From Streptomyces antimicrobicus (GTDB lineage Bacteria; Actinomycetota; Actinomycetes; Streptomycetales; Streptomycetaceae), in the NCBI RefSeq assembly GCF_020532625.1, contig NZ_JAJAUY010000055.1, positions 1-36,305 on the forward strand: DNA of 36,305 nt, in the 5' to 3' direction. The position numbers and the translations under genes are program-made. The notes beneath the pieces were generated by a model. It did not search any database. It was given only the letters and a program-made list of their open reading frames with translations, and had not been told where the DNA came from. Of this stretch, positions 1 to 7,974 are shown piece after piece (position 1 is the first letter of the stretch; the number at the start of each line of letters is the position of its first letter).

Positions 1-1398
1 GGGGGTTTGGGGGCTGCGGCCGAGCGGTTGCGCCCGCCCGCCGCCCCCGGGCAGCGCACCGACCCCGAACTCCTCATCAAGGCCTCCGTGTTGCTGGCCG
101 ACGCCGCCCTCACCGCGAAGCGGGCCGGCGCCGATCTCACCACGGCCGTCACCACCGGCCGCTTCGGCCTCCAGGCCCTGCGCCGCCCCGCCTGGGCCGT
201 CGGTGCGGCGCTGGCCTGCACCCGCGCGCTCACCAGCCCCTCCGGCCTCGGCTTCGGGGCCAACGGCGGCGTCGTCGGCGAACTCGCCCGCGCCGCGGGC
301 AACGTCACCCGCCGCCGGCCGGCGGCGATCACCATGGCGGTGGACGCCTTCGCCCTGCGCATCGAGGCGGCCACCGTCACCCACCCCAACCTCGACTCCC
401 CGCACGCCCGCCGCCTCACCGACGCCCTCGTGGCGGGGGACCGGCTGGAGGCCGTCCGCGCCCTGCACGCCCTCGTCGAACGACTCGGCGTCACGCGCGC
501 CCTCACCACCATCAGCCCCGTGATCATGGAGCTCCTGGCGCTGACCGCCCTCCTGGACGAGTACCCGGGCAACGACAGCTTCGCCTGGGTCACGCTGGCC
601 GGGGGAGTGCCCACCACGGACCCCTTCTTCGGCCTCCCCAGCTCCCTGCTGGGCCTCCTCAACCCGGGCCGCGGCCGGGCCGAACGCGCCGAACCCGACC
701 CGATCCTCGCCAAGGTGCTCGGCACCTCCCGCAACGACATCGTCAGCTACATCAACGACATCGGCGCCCTGGGCAACCACGGACTGGTCCTCCTCCGCCG
801 CGTCACCTGCGCCGACGGCGCCGTACGGTACGTCCTGCTGCTCCCCGGCACCAGCTTCGGCCTGCTCAGCAACAGCACCCCGCAGGACCTCGTGGGCGCC
901 TTCGACGGATGCCTGCGCACCGACACCACGTACACCCGGGCGGCCCGCAAACTGCTCGCCCGGGCCGGTGTGCCCGCCGGCTCCGAGCTGATGCTGGTCG
1001 GCCACAGCCTCGGCGGGCTGACGGCGATGAACCTCGCCTCCGACCCGGAGCTGGCCGGCGAGTTCCGGGTCACCCACGTGGTCACCCTCGGCTCCCCGAT
1101 CGACAACAAGCGGCCCGCCGACCACACCACCCAGGTCATCAGCCTGGTCAACAAGCACGACGTGATCCCGATGCTCGACGGCCGCGGCCCGGCCTCGCCC
1201 AACGACATCCCGGACAGCTGGGTGGAGCTCGCCTGGCTCGACGAGTCGTACGACTACCCGCTCTCGCACGCCCCGCAGGCCTACTCGGACAGCCTCCGGG
1301 GCGAACTGGCCCACTACCGCGACCGGGTCAACGACCTGATCCGGCGCTACGACGGCGAGATCACGCACAACCAGCCGTACATGCTGCGCGACAGGTGA
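1..1398 (+). CDS. Lipase-like alpha/beta hydrolase, 5'-truncated
   Basis: The reading frame is open to the first base of the window. The TTG at position 7 is only the first possible start, so the true N-terminus probably lies outside. About 463 residues are visible. A nucleophile elbow GHSLGG lies at residues 332-337 (counted from the TTG), with Ser334 as the likely nucleophile. It is followed by a strand with LGSPID and then DVIP, as in class 3 lipase and PGAP1-like hydrolases, where the latter region carries the catalytic Asp. A late His near SHAPQAY may complete the triad. The N-terminal ~200 residues are Ala-rich and predicted helical, with no recognised domain. No lipoprotein signal is visible in this part. 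Substrate is unknown; esterase or lipase activity is inferred from the elbow only. The stop overlaps a possible GTG start of the next gene. Confidence 0.8.
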   Translation, partial: GGLGAAAERLRPPAAPGQRTDPELLIKASVLLADAALTAKRAGADLTTAVTTGRFGLQALRRPAWAVGAALACTRALTSPSGLGFGANGGVVGELARAAGNVTRRRPAAITMAVDAFALRIEAATVTHPNLDSPHARRLTDALVAGDRLEAVRALHALVERLGVTRALTTISPVIMELLALTALLDEYPGNDSFAWVTLAGGVPTTDPFFGLPSSLLGLLNPGRGRAERAEPDPILAKVLGTSRNDIVSYINDIGALGNHGLVLLRRVTCADGAVRYVLLLPGTSFGLLSNSTPQDLVGAFDGCLRTDTTYTRAARKLLARAGVPAGSELMLVGHSLGGLTAMNLASDPELAGEFRVTHVVTLGSPIDNKRPADHTTQVISLVNKHDVIPMLDGRGPASPNDIPDSWVELAWLDESYDYPLSHAPQAYSDSLRGELAHYRDRVNDLIRRYDGEITHNQPYMLRDR

Positions 1399-1422
1399 AC
1401 CGGCCCGGCGCCCCACGGCAAG

Positions 1423-1494
1423 CCGAGCGCCGACCACCCGCCGAGCGCCGACCACCCGCCGAGCGCCCACGACCCGCCGAGCGCCCCGCTGCCT
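1423..1494. repeat. 18-bp tandem repeat, four units
   Basis: The unit CCGAGCGCCGACCACCCG occurs exactly at 1423-1440 and 1441-1458. A variant is at 1459-1476 and a decayed copy begins at 1477. It fills the gap between the hydrolase and the P450-like gene. It is in frame with the latter and would encode a repeated PPAERR-like hexapeptide if translation began at the GTG at 1395. Confidence 0.85.
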
Positions 1495-1541
1495 GGCCCG
1501 CTGCCCGGCCCGCGACCGACCCCGGAGAGACCGATCCGCCC

Positions 1542-2942
1542 ATGACCACCCCCGCTACCGCCTGGCCCCTGGAGAACGCCGTGTTCAGCGCGGCCATGCT
1601 CGCGCACCGCCTGCCCTGGGCGGACGCCCCCGCCCGCGCGCTCGGCCTGGACACCCTCACCCGCGAGGGCGCCGCCCGCAGCGTGCTCGCCCACCTGCGC
1701 CGCACCCGCTCCGGACGCCCCGTCCGGCTGCGCACCCCGTTCGGGTCGTTCCTCGTTCCGCTGACCCGGTCCGACACCGCCGGACTCCTCGCCCACGGCC
1801 AGGACGCGCACGCCCTGGAGCCCGCCGTCCGCCTCGACGCCGCCGGGCACCGCCACGGCCTCCACCCGCACACCGCGCTCCCGCCGCACGCGGCCCCGGC
1901 CGCCGCCGCGCTCGCCGGGCCGCTGGCCGAGGAACTCGACCGGGTGGCCCGCGCCCGCCGCGACGACGGGGCCGTCCCCTGGGAGGTGTGGCGGCCGGGA
2001 CTGCTGCGCGCCGCACGCCGGGTGGTGGCCGGCGCCGCCGCGGCGGAGGACACCCTCCTCAGCGAGCTCCTGGCCCGGGCCGCCGCAGCGGCCGGCGGCG
2101 GCTCCCGCGGCGACCGCGCGGCGGCCGTGGCCCGCAGGCTGGCCCCCTACCTCGCCGACCCGGACCCGGACTCCGTGGCCGGCCGGTGCGAGAGCGGGCA
2201 GGCGCTCGCGCACACCCTGGCCGTGGTCTCCCAAGCGGCCACCGCCACCGCCCTCCAGGCCCTCGCGCTCACCGCCGTGGGCTTCCCGGCCGCGGCGGCC
2301 GGCCCCGCCGGCGCCGTGGCCGCGGCCCTGGACCACTTCCCGCCCGTGGCCGCCGCGGTGTACCCGGTCCGCTCCCCGTTCACCTGGCAGGAGCTCGCGA
2401 TCGACGCCGGCACCGAGATCCTGGCCGCCCCTTCCTGGTTGCAGGACACCGCGGGCGCACCGTCCGCCGGGGACCACCCGGCCACCTGGGACGACGGCTC
2501 GGCCACCGAGGCGTACCGCCCCTCACCGCTGTGCGGTTCGCCGACCGCGTGCACGGCGAGCGGATTCGCCGTGCGGGTGGCCGAGGCGATCGTCCGGTAC
2601 TTCGAGGAGACGGCCCCGCCGGTGCTGCTCTCCCCTGCGCTGACGCCCGACCGGATGCCGCACACCCTGGACCCGGCCACGCTGCTGATCGGCGTGGGGC
2701 CGACCGGCACCACCCCGCCGTCCGCCCCTGGAGGTTCCCCGGCGGCGTACGCGGCGCTCGCCCGGGCCGGAGCCGAACGACTCGACGAGCACGCGCGGCT
2801 CCTCGCCGCCTGCGCCGCCGACACCGGCTGGAACGGCGACGAGACAGGCGAACGCTTCCGGACCGAACTACTGGAACACGCCGAGCGGTGCGCCCGCGCC
2901 GCCTCCGACGTCCGCGCCGCCGCCCGTCGCCTGGGCGGCTGA
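1542..2942 (+). CDS. Cytochrome P450-like protein with degenerate haem loop
   Basis: This is a 466-residue Ala-rich protein. The ATG at 1542 is preceded by GGAGAGA about 11 bases upstream. The C-terminal third has the layout of a P450: a helix, then FPPVAAAVYPVRSPF, then GTEILAAPSWLQDTAG, then HPATW, then a cysteine loop LCGSPTACTA about 20 residues before a helix GFAVRVAEAIVRYF. Against the P450 signature FxxGxxxCxG the cysteine is in place, but the Phe and the last Gly are replaced. No convincing ExxR was found. It may be a divergent P450 or peroxygenase-like enzyme, or one that has lost haem. The frame is also open upstream to a GTG at 1395 that overlaps the preceding stop, which would add a Pro/Arg/Glu-rich leader encoded by an 18-bp repeat. 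Function is otherwise unknown. Confidence 0.6.
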   Translation: MTTPATAWPLENAVFSAAMLAHRLPWADAPARALGLDTLTREGAARSVLAHLRRTRSGRPVRLRTPFGSFLVPLTRSDTAGLLAHGQDAHALEPAVRLDAAGHRHGLHPHTALPPHAAPAAAALAGPLAEELDRVARARRDDGAVPWEVWRPGLLRAARRVVAGAAAAEDTLLSELLARAAAAAGGGSRGDRAAAVARRLAPYLADPDPDSVAGRCESGQALAHTLAVVSQAATATALQALALTAVGFPAAAAGPAGAVAAALDHFPPVAAAVYPVRSPFTWQELAIDAGTEILAAPSWLQDTAGAPSAGDHPATWDDGSATEAYRPSPLCGSPTACTASGFAVRVAEAIVRYFEETAPPVLLSPALTPDRMPHTLDPATLLIGVGPTGTTPPSAPGGSPAAYAALARAGAERLDEHARLLAACAADTGWNGDETGERFRTELLEHAERCARAASDVRAAARRLGG

Positions 2943-2943
2943 C

Positions 2944-2971
2944 CCGCGTACGCCCCCGGGGGCGTACGCGG
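2944..2971. terminator. Perfect 28-bp palindrome between convergent genes
   Basis: A perfect inverted repeat with 14-bp arms (CCGCGTACGCCCCC and its complement) starts two bases after the P450-like stop and lies 40 bases before the acyltransferase stop on the other strand. There is no T tract. The position and symmetry suggest a bidirectional, factor-assisted terminator. Confidence 0.7.
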
Positions 2972-3011
2972 ACCGCCCGCGGGGCGGGCCGAGGGGCGGG
3001 CGCGGCGGCCG

Positions 3012-3791
3012 TCACACCAAGGTGTCCCGCCGCTGCCGCTCGCGGTCGACCAGCTCCTGCACGGCGACCTGCACCTCGGCGCAGAGCCGGCGGGCCGCCG
3101 CCGCGCGGGCGCCCGCCGCGCGCGGCCGTTCGGGCGGGGCGATCGGCTCACCGATGGTGATCAGCCACTTCGCGGGCAGCGGGAAGGGGGATGTCAGCGG
3201 GAAGCTCGGCAGGTCCAGCAACCGCGCCAGCGCCGGGAGTTCGCCGACCTTCGGGACGGACTCCTCCGCCCCGATGACGGAGACCGGAACGACCGGCGCC
3301 CCGGCGTGCACGGCGGCCACGGCGAAGCCCGGGTTGAAGGGCTGGAGCCGGTACCGGTCGCGGAACGGCTTCTCCAGGCCGGAGACCCCCTCCGGGAACA
3401 CGACGAGGAGTTCGCCGTCGGCCAGCCGCGTCATCCCCGCCCGCAGGTCGCTCGGGACGGCCCCCTTCTTCGCGGCGTACGCGCCCAGCAGCGGCAGACG
3501 GAACAGGAACGGGGCGGCCAGAGTGTGCATGCGGCGCCGCAGCGAGCGGGACAGCACCTTCTGGAGCACGAACGCGTCCAGCCCCCAGGCGCCCGAGTGG
3601 TTGGCGACGAGCACCGCGGGGCCCTCGGCCGGGACGTTGTCCAGGCCCAGCACGTCCAGCCGGAACCAGTCGTCGACGAACCATTCGAGGAGCCGTTCCC
3701 AGGCGTCCTCACCGGCGCTGCCGAGCAGCCCCCGCAGGAAGCGCAGATCGCCTCCGGCGATCCCGACGACATCGGCCTTGCTCTCCGACAC
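3012..3791 (-). CDS. PlsC-type lysophospholipid acyltransferase family protein
   Basis: This 259-residue protein uses a GTG start at 3791, chosen because GAGGAGGGG lies about 8 bases upstream. Earlier in-frame codons run into low-complexity sequence. The acyltransferase block I is NHSGAWGLD with His65 and Asp72, the HX6D spacing common in actinobacterial members. Block III is FPEG at 132-135. A later GEPI motif marks the end of the domain. The family transfers acyl groups from acyl-CoA or acyl-ACP to glycerol phosphate, lysophosphatidate or related acceptors at the inner face of the membrane. No clear transmembrane helix was seen, so membrane association is likely peripheral. Substrate cannot be assigned. 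The gene stands alone, converging on the P450-like gene. Confidence 0.85.
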   Translation of the reverse strand: MSESKADVVGIAGGDLRFLRGLLGSAGEDAWERLLEWFVDDWFRLDVLGLDNVPAEGPAVLVANHSGAWGLDAFVLQKVLSRSLRRRMHTLAAPFLFRLPLLGAYAAKKGAVPSDLRAGMTRLADGELLVVFPEGVSGLEKPFRDRYRLQPFNPGFAVAAVHAGAPVVPVSVIGAEESVPKVGELPALARLLDLPSFPLTSPFPLPAKWLITIGEPIAPPERPRAAGARAAAARRLCAEVQVAVQELVDRERQRRDTLV

Positions 3792-4016
3792 GGACGCCCC
3801 TCCTCTTCTTCCTCTTCCGCGGCATGTCACCCCTTCAACGGCCGCAGGCGCCTCGGCGTGGCGGCCGGTGCGTGGCATCCGCCGAAGGCGGGTAGCCGCA
3901 CGGGTGAAGGGCGGTCCGGACCGGAGCGGGAGGGCGGTCGTCGGTCGCCGGACGAACTGACGGCCCCTCCCCGCGGGCGGACGCGGTCCCCGTCGACCCC
4001 CGAAAGGAACGAGGCC

Positions 4017-4196
4017 ATGGGCGATCCCCAGCAGCCCGAAGCACGACGCAGCGGAAAGGGTGCCGCGACTCCGCAGGAGAGCGGGCACCGCAAGGCCGCC
4101 GAGCCGCAGACCCCGAAGAAGTCGGGCGGCGGCGAGGAAGACCGCAGGCGGACGGGCGGACCCACGCCGCCGGAACAGCGTACGGACCACCCGTGA
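4017..4196 (+). CDS. Small hydrophilic protein, unknown function
   Basis: A 59-residue ORF begins with ATG at 4017, with AAAGGAACGAGG just upstream. The product is rich in Lys, Arg, Glu, Gln, Pro and Gly (MGDPQQPEARRSGKGA...), has no hydrophobic segment and is probably disordered. It lies 65 bases before the DUF2795 gene on the same strand, so the two may be co-transcribed. No family is recognised. The composition is compatible with a small stress protein, but that is a guess, and the ORF may not be real. Confidence 0.45.
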   Translation: MGDPQQPEARRSGKGAATPQESGHRKAAEPQTPKKSGGGEEDRRRTGGPTPPEQRTDHP

Positions 4197-4261
4197 CGCC
4201 CGAGACCGCCGTGCCGTACGGAACACCGGACGGCGCGGACGACCGGAAAGGCACCTGAGCC

Positions 4262-4456
4262 ATGGCAGACGTCAACCCCATCGAAGTGCAGAAGGCGCTC
4301 AAGGGCGCGCAGTACCCGGCCGACCGCGACGACCTCGTGGAACTGGCGGAGCGCAACGGCGCCGGGCAGGACATCACCCAGGAGCTCGCCTCGTCCTCCA
4401 AGGACCGGTTCGACGGTCCCGACGACGTCCAGCGGTCGGTGTTCGGCCGAGGCTGA
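4262..4456 (+). CDS. DUF2795 domain protein
   Basis: This is a 64-residue protein. NPIEVQKALKGAQYPADRDDLVELAERNG matches the core of DUF2795 (the run is broken here: NPIEVQKALKG, then YPADRDDLVELAERNG), and the C-terminal FDGPDDVQRSVFG also fits. Members are small helical proteins common in actinobacteria, often near stress genes. Their biochemical role is not established. GGAAAGG lies about 11 bases before the ATG. Two strong hairpins follow the stop. Confidence 0.85.
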   Translation: MADVNPIEVQKALKGAQYPADRDDLVELAERNGAGQDITQELASSSKDRFDGPDDVQRSVFGRG

Positions 4457-4467
4457 CCCGAGGAACC

Positions 4468-4493
4468 GGGGCCTGCCGAAGCGGGCAGGTCCC
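4468..4493 (+). terminator. Hairpin after DUF2795 gene
   Basis: The arms GGGGCCTGCC (4468-4477) and GGCAGGTCCC (4484-4493) pair with a single G-U and a 6-base loop, 12 bases after the DUF2795 stop. There is no T run. Confidence 0.65.
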
Positions 4494-4526
4494 GGCGTCA
4501 GGAGCGCAGCGGCTGCCCCTGACGCC
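4494..4526. terminator. Second hairpin between convergent genes
   Basis: GGCGTCAGG (4494-4502) pairs exactly with CCTGACGCC (4518-4526). The loop contains a smaller CAGC/GCTG stem. It lies 24 bases beyond the stop of the minus-strand CBS-BON gene and could stop transcription from both sides. Confidence 0.65.
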
Positions 4527-4549
4527 GCAGCCGCAGCCGCGGCGGCACG

Positions 4550-5218
4550 TCACGGAGCCGGGCCGTCACCGCTGCCGGCTTCCCGGAGCCGGCAGCGGAC
4601 GTCGACGACGCCTTCGACCGACTGCGCGAGGCGTGCGGCGAGGGGGATCAAGGCGGCGTCCCTCACCTGACCGGTCAGAGTCGCGATGCCGTGCGACACC
4701 GTCACCGTGACGGTGCCGTGCGACAGCGGGAAGAGGCGCTCGACCACGCTCCGGCGGATCTCGGCGGTCAGGTCCTCGTCGGTGCGGAGGAAGACCTTGA
4801 GCAGGTCGGCGCGGCTGACGATGCCCTTCAGGGTGCCGTCGGCGTCGACGACCGGGAGGCGCTTGACGCGCCGTTCGGCCATGAGGCGGGCGGCCTGCGG
4901 AAGGGTGGCGTCGGGGCGGATCGTGACCGCCGGGGCGGTCATGAGGTCCTCGGCACGGGTGGAGCCGGCCTTGGCGGTGTCGCCCAGGCGGCGCATCTGC
5001 TCGATCAGGCCGGGGCGGTGCTCGTGGTACTCCTCCTTGGGCAGCAGATCGGCTTCGGAGACCACGCCGACGACGCGGCCCTCGCCCTCGATGACGGGCA
5101 GGGCGGTCACCTTCCAGCGCTCCATCGCGCCGGCGATGTCCTTGAAGCCGGTGTCGGGGGTGACGGCGACGACCTCGGTGGTCATCACGTCGGCGACGGT
5201 GTACGGGGTGGAGGTCAT
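4550..5218 (-). CDS. CBS-pair plus BON domain protein
   Basis: This 222-residue protein has CBS1 at about 7-65 (VADVMTTEVVAVTPDTGFKD ... GVVSEADLL), CBS2 at about 92-147 (AEDLMTAPAVTIRPDA ... GIVSRADLLKVF), and a C-terminal BON domain at about 155-212 (VTVSHGIATLTGQV ... VEGVVDVRCRL). CBS pairs usually bind adenine nucleotides, while BON domains bind lipid or membrane surfaces. Together they suggest a soluble energy sensor that touches the membrane. The ATG at 5218 has GAGGA upstream. It is one of six proteins with this layout in the window, and diverges from the alcohol dehydrogenase operon across a region holding candidate regulator boxes. Confidence 0.9.
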   Translation of the reverse strand: MTSTPYTVADVMTTEVVAVTPDTGFKDIAGAMERWKVTALPVIEGEGRVVGVVSEADLLPKEEYHEHRPGLIEQMRRLGDTAKAGSTRAEDLMTAPAVTIRPDATLPQAARLMAERRVKRLPVVDADGTLKGIVSRADLLKVFLRTDEDLTAEIRRSVVERLFPLSHGTVTVTVSHGIATLTGQVRDAALIPLAARLAQSVEGVVDVRCRLREAGSGDGPAP

Positions 5219-5350
5219 GGCGGGTCCTCAGCGTGCGTGGACGGGCGGGGCACCGCTGCCGTACGGGGCGAGCAGCTCCGGGAGCCCGGCGTCCCCGCAC
5301 CGCGGTACGACCGTCTCCCACCGTGGCACCGGACCCCGTCCGGCGCAGGG

Positions 5351-5386
5351 GCCCGACCGGGTCCCCGATGAGGGCCGACCGGCCCA
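5351..5386. promoter_or_regulatory. Candidate DosR/OsdR-type box pair upstream of adhesion of ADH operon
   Basis: GGGCCGACCGGCCCA at 5372-5386 matches GGGNC-N5-GNCCC with one mismatch, and fits the 4-base-spacer form exactly (GGGCC-GACC-GGCCC). Exactly 21 bp earlier, at 5351-5365, only the right half-site GTCCC is intact. The boxes end 67 bases before the alcohol dehydrogenase start. This is the weakest of the five intergenic examples. Confidence 0.45.
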
Positions 5387-5453
5387 AGCACGGCAGCGGG
5401 GCGAGGGGACAGCCTGGTAGGGAGACTCCGCGCAGCAGAAGTGAGGTCGCGCC

Positions 5454-6530
5454 ATGAAGGCACTCGTCTTCCACGGGCCGGGACGAACCTCCTGGCAGGA
5501 CGTCCCGGACCCTTCCGTCAAGGACGCCGCCGACGCGATCGTCCGCGTCGACGCCGTCACCATCTGCGGCACCGACCTGCACATCGTCAAGGGCGACGTC
5601 CCCGAGGTGGAGCCCGGCCGGATCCTGGGCCACGAGGCCGTCGGCACCGTCGTCGAGACCGGCGGTGACGTGCGCACCGTCCGTCCCGGCGACCGCGTCC
5701 TGATCTCCTGCATCTCGGCCTGCGGGCGGTGCCGGTTCTGCCGTGAGGCCCGCTACGGGCAGTGCCGCGGTGGCGGCGGCTGGGTCCTCGGCCACCTCAT
5801 CGACGGCACCCAGGCCGAGTACGTCCGCGTGCCCTTCGCCGACCTGTCCGTCCACCCGCTGCCCAGCGCCCTGCCGAGCCACGAGGCCGTCCTGCTCGCC
5901 GACATCTTCCCGACGTCGTACGAGGTCGGCGTCGTCAACGGCAACGTCCGCCCCGGCGACACGGTCGTGGTGGTCGGCGCCGGACCCATCGGCCTGGCGG
6001 CCGTCGTCACGGCCCGCCTCTACAGTCCGCTGCGGATCATCGCCGTGGACATGGCCGCCTCCCGGCTCTCGGCCGCCCGTGAATTCGGCGCCGATGCCAC
6101 CGTGAGCGCGCTCGAGCAGCCCGAGCAACTGGTGGAGGACCTGACCGACGGGCTCGGCGCGGACGTGGTCGTCGAGGCGGTCGGGGTGCCCGAGGCGTTC
6201 GAGATGTGCACGCGGATGGTCCGGCCCGGCGGCCGGGTCGCGAACATCGGCGTCCACGGCAAGCCGGCCACCCTGCACCTCGAGGACCTGTGGATCAAGG
6301 ACGTGACCCTCACCACCGGCCTCGTGGACACCTACTCCACCCCCCTGCTGCTGCGGATGACGGCCGCCGGCCGGCTTCCCGGCGCCGCGATGGTCACCCA
6401 CCGCTTCGAGCTCGACCAGATGGAGGAGGCCTACGACGTCTTCTCCCGCGCTGCCGACACCGGCGCGCTCAAGGTCGTGCTCGGCGGACCGCAGCACGAC
6501 ACCGTCGCCCTGCCGGCCGAGGAGCAGTGA
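5454..6530 (+). CDS. Zinc-dependent alcohol dehydrogenase (MDR family)
   Basis: This 358-residue protein belongs to the medium-chain dehydrogenase family. Catalytic zinc ligands are Cys38 (ICGTDLH), His60 and Glu61 (GHE). Structural zinc ligands are Cys90, Cys93, Cys96 and Cys104. The Rossmann motif VVVVGAGPIGLAA sits near 172-184, followed by an acidic strand end VDMA that favours NAD(H). It should interconvert alcohols and aldehydes or ketones in the cytosol; the exact substrate is unknown. It is the first gene of a run whose later members overlap or abut, with candidate regulator boxes upstream. A role in NADH balance when respiration stalls is inferred from context. The ATG follows a modest GTGAGG site. 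Confidence 0.92.
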   Translation: MKALVFHGPGRTSWQDVPDPSVKDAADAIVRVDAVTICGTDLHIVKGDVPEVEPGRILGHEAVGTVVETGGDVRTVRPGDRVLISCISACGRCRFCREARYGQCRGGGGWVLGHLIDGTQAEYVRVPFADLSVHPLPSALPSHEAVLLADIFPTSYEVGVVNGNVRPGDTVVVVGAGPIGLAAVVTARLYSPLRIIAVDMAASRLSAAREFGADATVSALEQPEQLVEDLTDGLGADVVVEAVGVPEAFEMCTRMVRPGGRVANIGVHGKPATLHLEDLWIKDVTLTTGLVDTYSTPLLLRMTAAGRLPGAAMVTHRFELDQMEEAYDVFSRAADTGALKVVLGGPQHDTVALPAEEQ

Positions 6531-6535
6531 TCACC

Positions 6536-7222
6536 GTGAAGAGCACCCCGAGCGCCCGACCCCAGCCGTCCGGCGGGACGACCGGACGCACCGACCTGGG
6601 CCGGCGGCTCGCGGCCCGCCGCACCGCGCTCGGCCTCAGCCGCGAGGAGCTCGGCCGCCGCTGCGGGACGGACGGCAACTACATCGCCTACCTGGAGGAG
6701 CACGCCGCCTCGCCCTCCGCCGGCACCCTCGTCCGGGTGGCCGACGCCCTGGGGGTCACGGTCGACGACCTGACCGGCGCGAGCGCCGAGCACGCGCCGG
6801 GCCGGACCAGCGCCCGCACCGACACCGGCCTCGTCACCCTGGACGAGGACGAGTGCCGGGCGCTGCTGGGCACGCACGGAGTCGGACGCATCGGCGTGTT
6901 CACTCCCGAAGGTCCGGCCGTCCTCCCGGTCAACTACGTGGTCGCGGGTGGTGACATCGCGTTCCGCACCGCCGCGCAGGCCCGCGCGGCCGAAGCGGCG
7001 GGGACCGAGGTGGCCTTCGAGATCGACAACATCGACGACGTCACGGCCGGCGGCTGGAGCGTCCTGGCGGTGGGTGAACTGCGTGCCGTCACCGCCCCCG
7101 ACGAGATCCGGCACCTGACGGCGACGGCCCGGTCCCAGCCGTGGGCCGGCGGCCCGCGCACCCACTGGATGAAGCTCACCCCCGTCCGGCTCACCGGCCG
7201 ACGCGTGGCCCACGCGTCATGA
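6536..7222 (+). CDS. XRE-type HTH fused to PNPOx-like flavin-binding domain
   Basis: The protein has about 228 residues. The GTG at 6536 is chosen because GAGGAG lies 11 bases upstream; the GTG at 6527 overlaps the dehydrogenase stop and is the alternative. Residues ~20-80 form a Cro/CI-type helix-turn-helix (LGRRLAARRTALGLSREELG ... YIAYLEEH ... LVRVADALGV). Residues ~105-225 form a split-barrel domain of the pyridoxamine 5'-phosphate oxidase-like superfamily (CRALLGTHGVGRIGVFTPEG, AVLPVNYVV, VAFEIDNID, GWSVLAVGEL). The second domain usually binds FMN, F420 or haem. The fusion suggests a redox- or flavin-responsive DNA-binding regulator, possibly of its own operon. It is translationally coupled to its neighbours. 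Confidence 0.85.
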   Translation: MKSTPSARPQPSGGTTGRTDLGRRLAARRTALGLSREELGRRCGTDGNYIAYLEEHAASPSAGTLVRVADALGVTVDDLTGASAEHAPGRTSARTDTGLVTLDEDECRALLGTHGVGRIGVFTPEGPAVLPVNYVVAGGDIAFRTAAQARAAEAAGTEVAFEIDNIDDVTAGGWSVLAVGELRAVTAPDEIRHLTATARSQPWAGGPRTHWMKLTPVRLTGRRVAHAS

Positions 7223-7974
7223 GCGGGGTGCGCGCGGTCGTCTTCGACACCGACGGGGTGCTCCTGGCCACGGCCGCCCGTCACGCGGCCGCCTGGAAGG
7301 AGGCCTTCGACGGGTGCCTGGTCCAGTGGGGACGGTCCTCGGGAGGACGGCCCCGCCCCTTCGACGCCGTCCGCGAGTACCGGGACCTCGTGGACGGCAG
7401 GTCCCGGCTCGACGGCGTACGGGCATTCCTCGCGGCGCGCCGCATCGACCTCCCCGAAGGAGCTCCTTCGGATCCGCCCGGGTGCACCACCGCGCACGCG
7501 GTCGCCGCCCGGAAGGAGCAGGTCTTCTCCGAGGCGGTGCGCACCGAAGGGGCGCAGGCGTTCGACGACGTCCGGCCGGCGCTCGTGCGCCTGAGGGAGA
7601 CGAACGTCCGCTGCGCGGCGGTGTCCGCCTCGCGGCACGCGCGCTCCCTCCTCGCATCCGCGGGTCTGGCCGACCTGCTCGACACGATCGTGGACGGCAA
7701 CGAGGCGCAGGCCCTGGCCCTTCCGGGCAAACCCGCACCCGCCCTCTTCCTGGAGGCCGCCGACCGGCTCGGTGTCGGCCCGGACCACGCCGCCGTGGTG
7801 GAGGACGCCCTCGTCGGCGTCGAGGCCGGACGCAGCGGCCGCTTCCGCCTGGTCGTGGGCCTCGACCGCGACGGTGACCGGCACACGGCGGACGCCCTGC
7901 GGGCGCACGGAGCCCACCTCGTCCTGCCCGGCCTCGGCGACCTGCCCGCCGCCCTCGAAGGCCGCAGGCCGTGA
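7219..7974 (+). CDS. HAD hydrolase, beta-phosphoglucomutase-like
   Basis: This 251-residue protein starts with an ATG that overlaps the previous stop (ATGA). The HAD motif I is FDTDGVLL with Asp10 and Asp12, the DxD pair of phosphoglucomutases and phosphatases. It is followed by a helical cap carrying HAAAWKEAFD, motif II around AAVSAS, and motif III/IV as GKPAPALFLEAA ... AAVVEDALVGVEAG. The C-terminus overlaps the GH65 gene start. Next to a GH65 phosphorylase the natural role is conversion of beta-glucose 1-phosphate to glucose 6-phosphate. That role is inferred from pairing and motif layout, and a sugar phosphatase is the alternative. Confidence 0.87.
   Translation: MSGVRAVVFDTDGVLLATAARHAAAWKEAFDGCLVQWGRSSGGRPRPFDAVREYRDLVDGRSRLDGVRAFLAARRIDLPEGAPSDPPGCTTAHAVAARKEQVFSEAVRTEGAQAFDDVRPALVRLRETNVRCAAVSASRHARSLLASAGLADLLDTIVDGNEAQALALPGKPAPALFLEAADRLGVGPDHAAVVEDALVGVEAGRSGRFRLVVGLDRDGDRHTADALRAHGAHLVLPGLGDLPAALEGRRP

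Noticed and set aside
3985..3999. GGTCCCCGTCGACCC resembles the box pattern upstream of the small plus-strand gene.
   Set aside because: It has one mismatch, no second copy 20-21 bp away, and lies close to the start codon. Chance is enough in such GC-rich DNA.
5348..5366. Near-palindrome GGGGCCCGACCGGGTCCCC upstream of the dehydrogenase.
   Set aside because: The half-sites are spaced by seven bases instead of five. I kept only the right half as the partner of the box at 5372.
4566..6497. A 643-residue open frame on the minus strand across the dehydrogenase gene.
   Set aside because: It is antisense to a gene with full family motifs, and its translation is low-complexity with no recognised domain. 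Long antisense frames are usual at this GC content.
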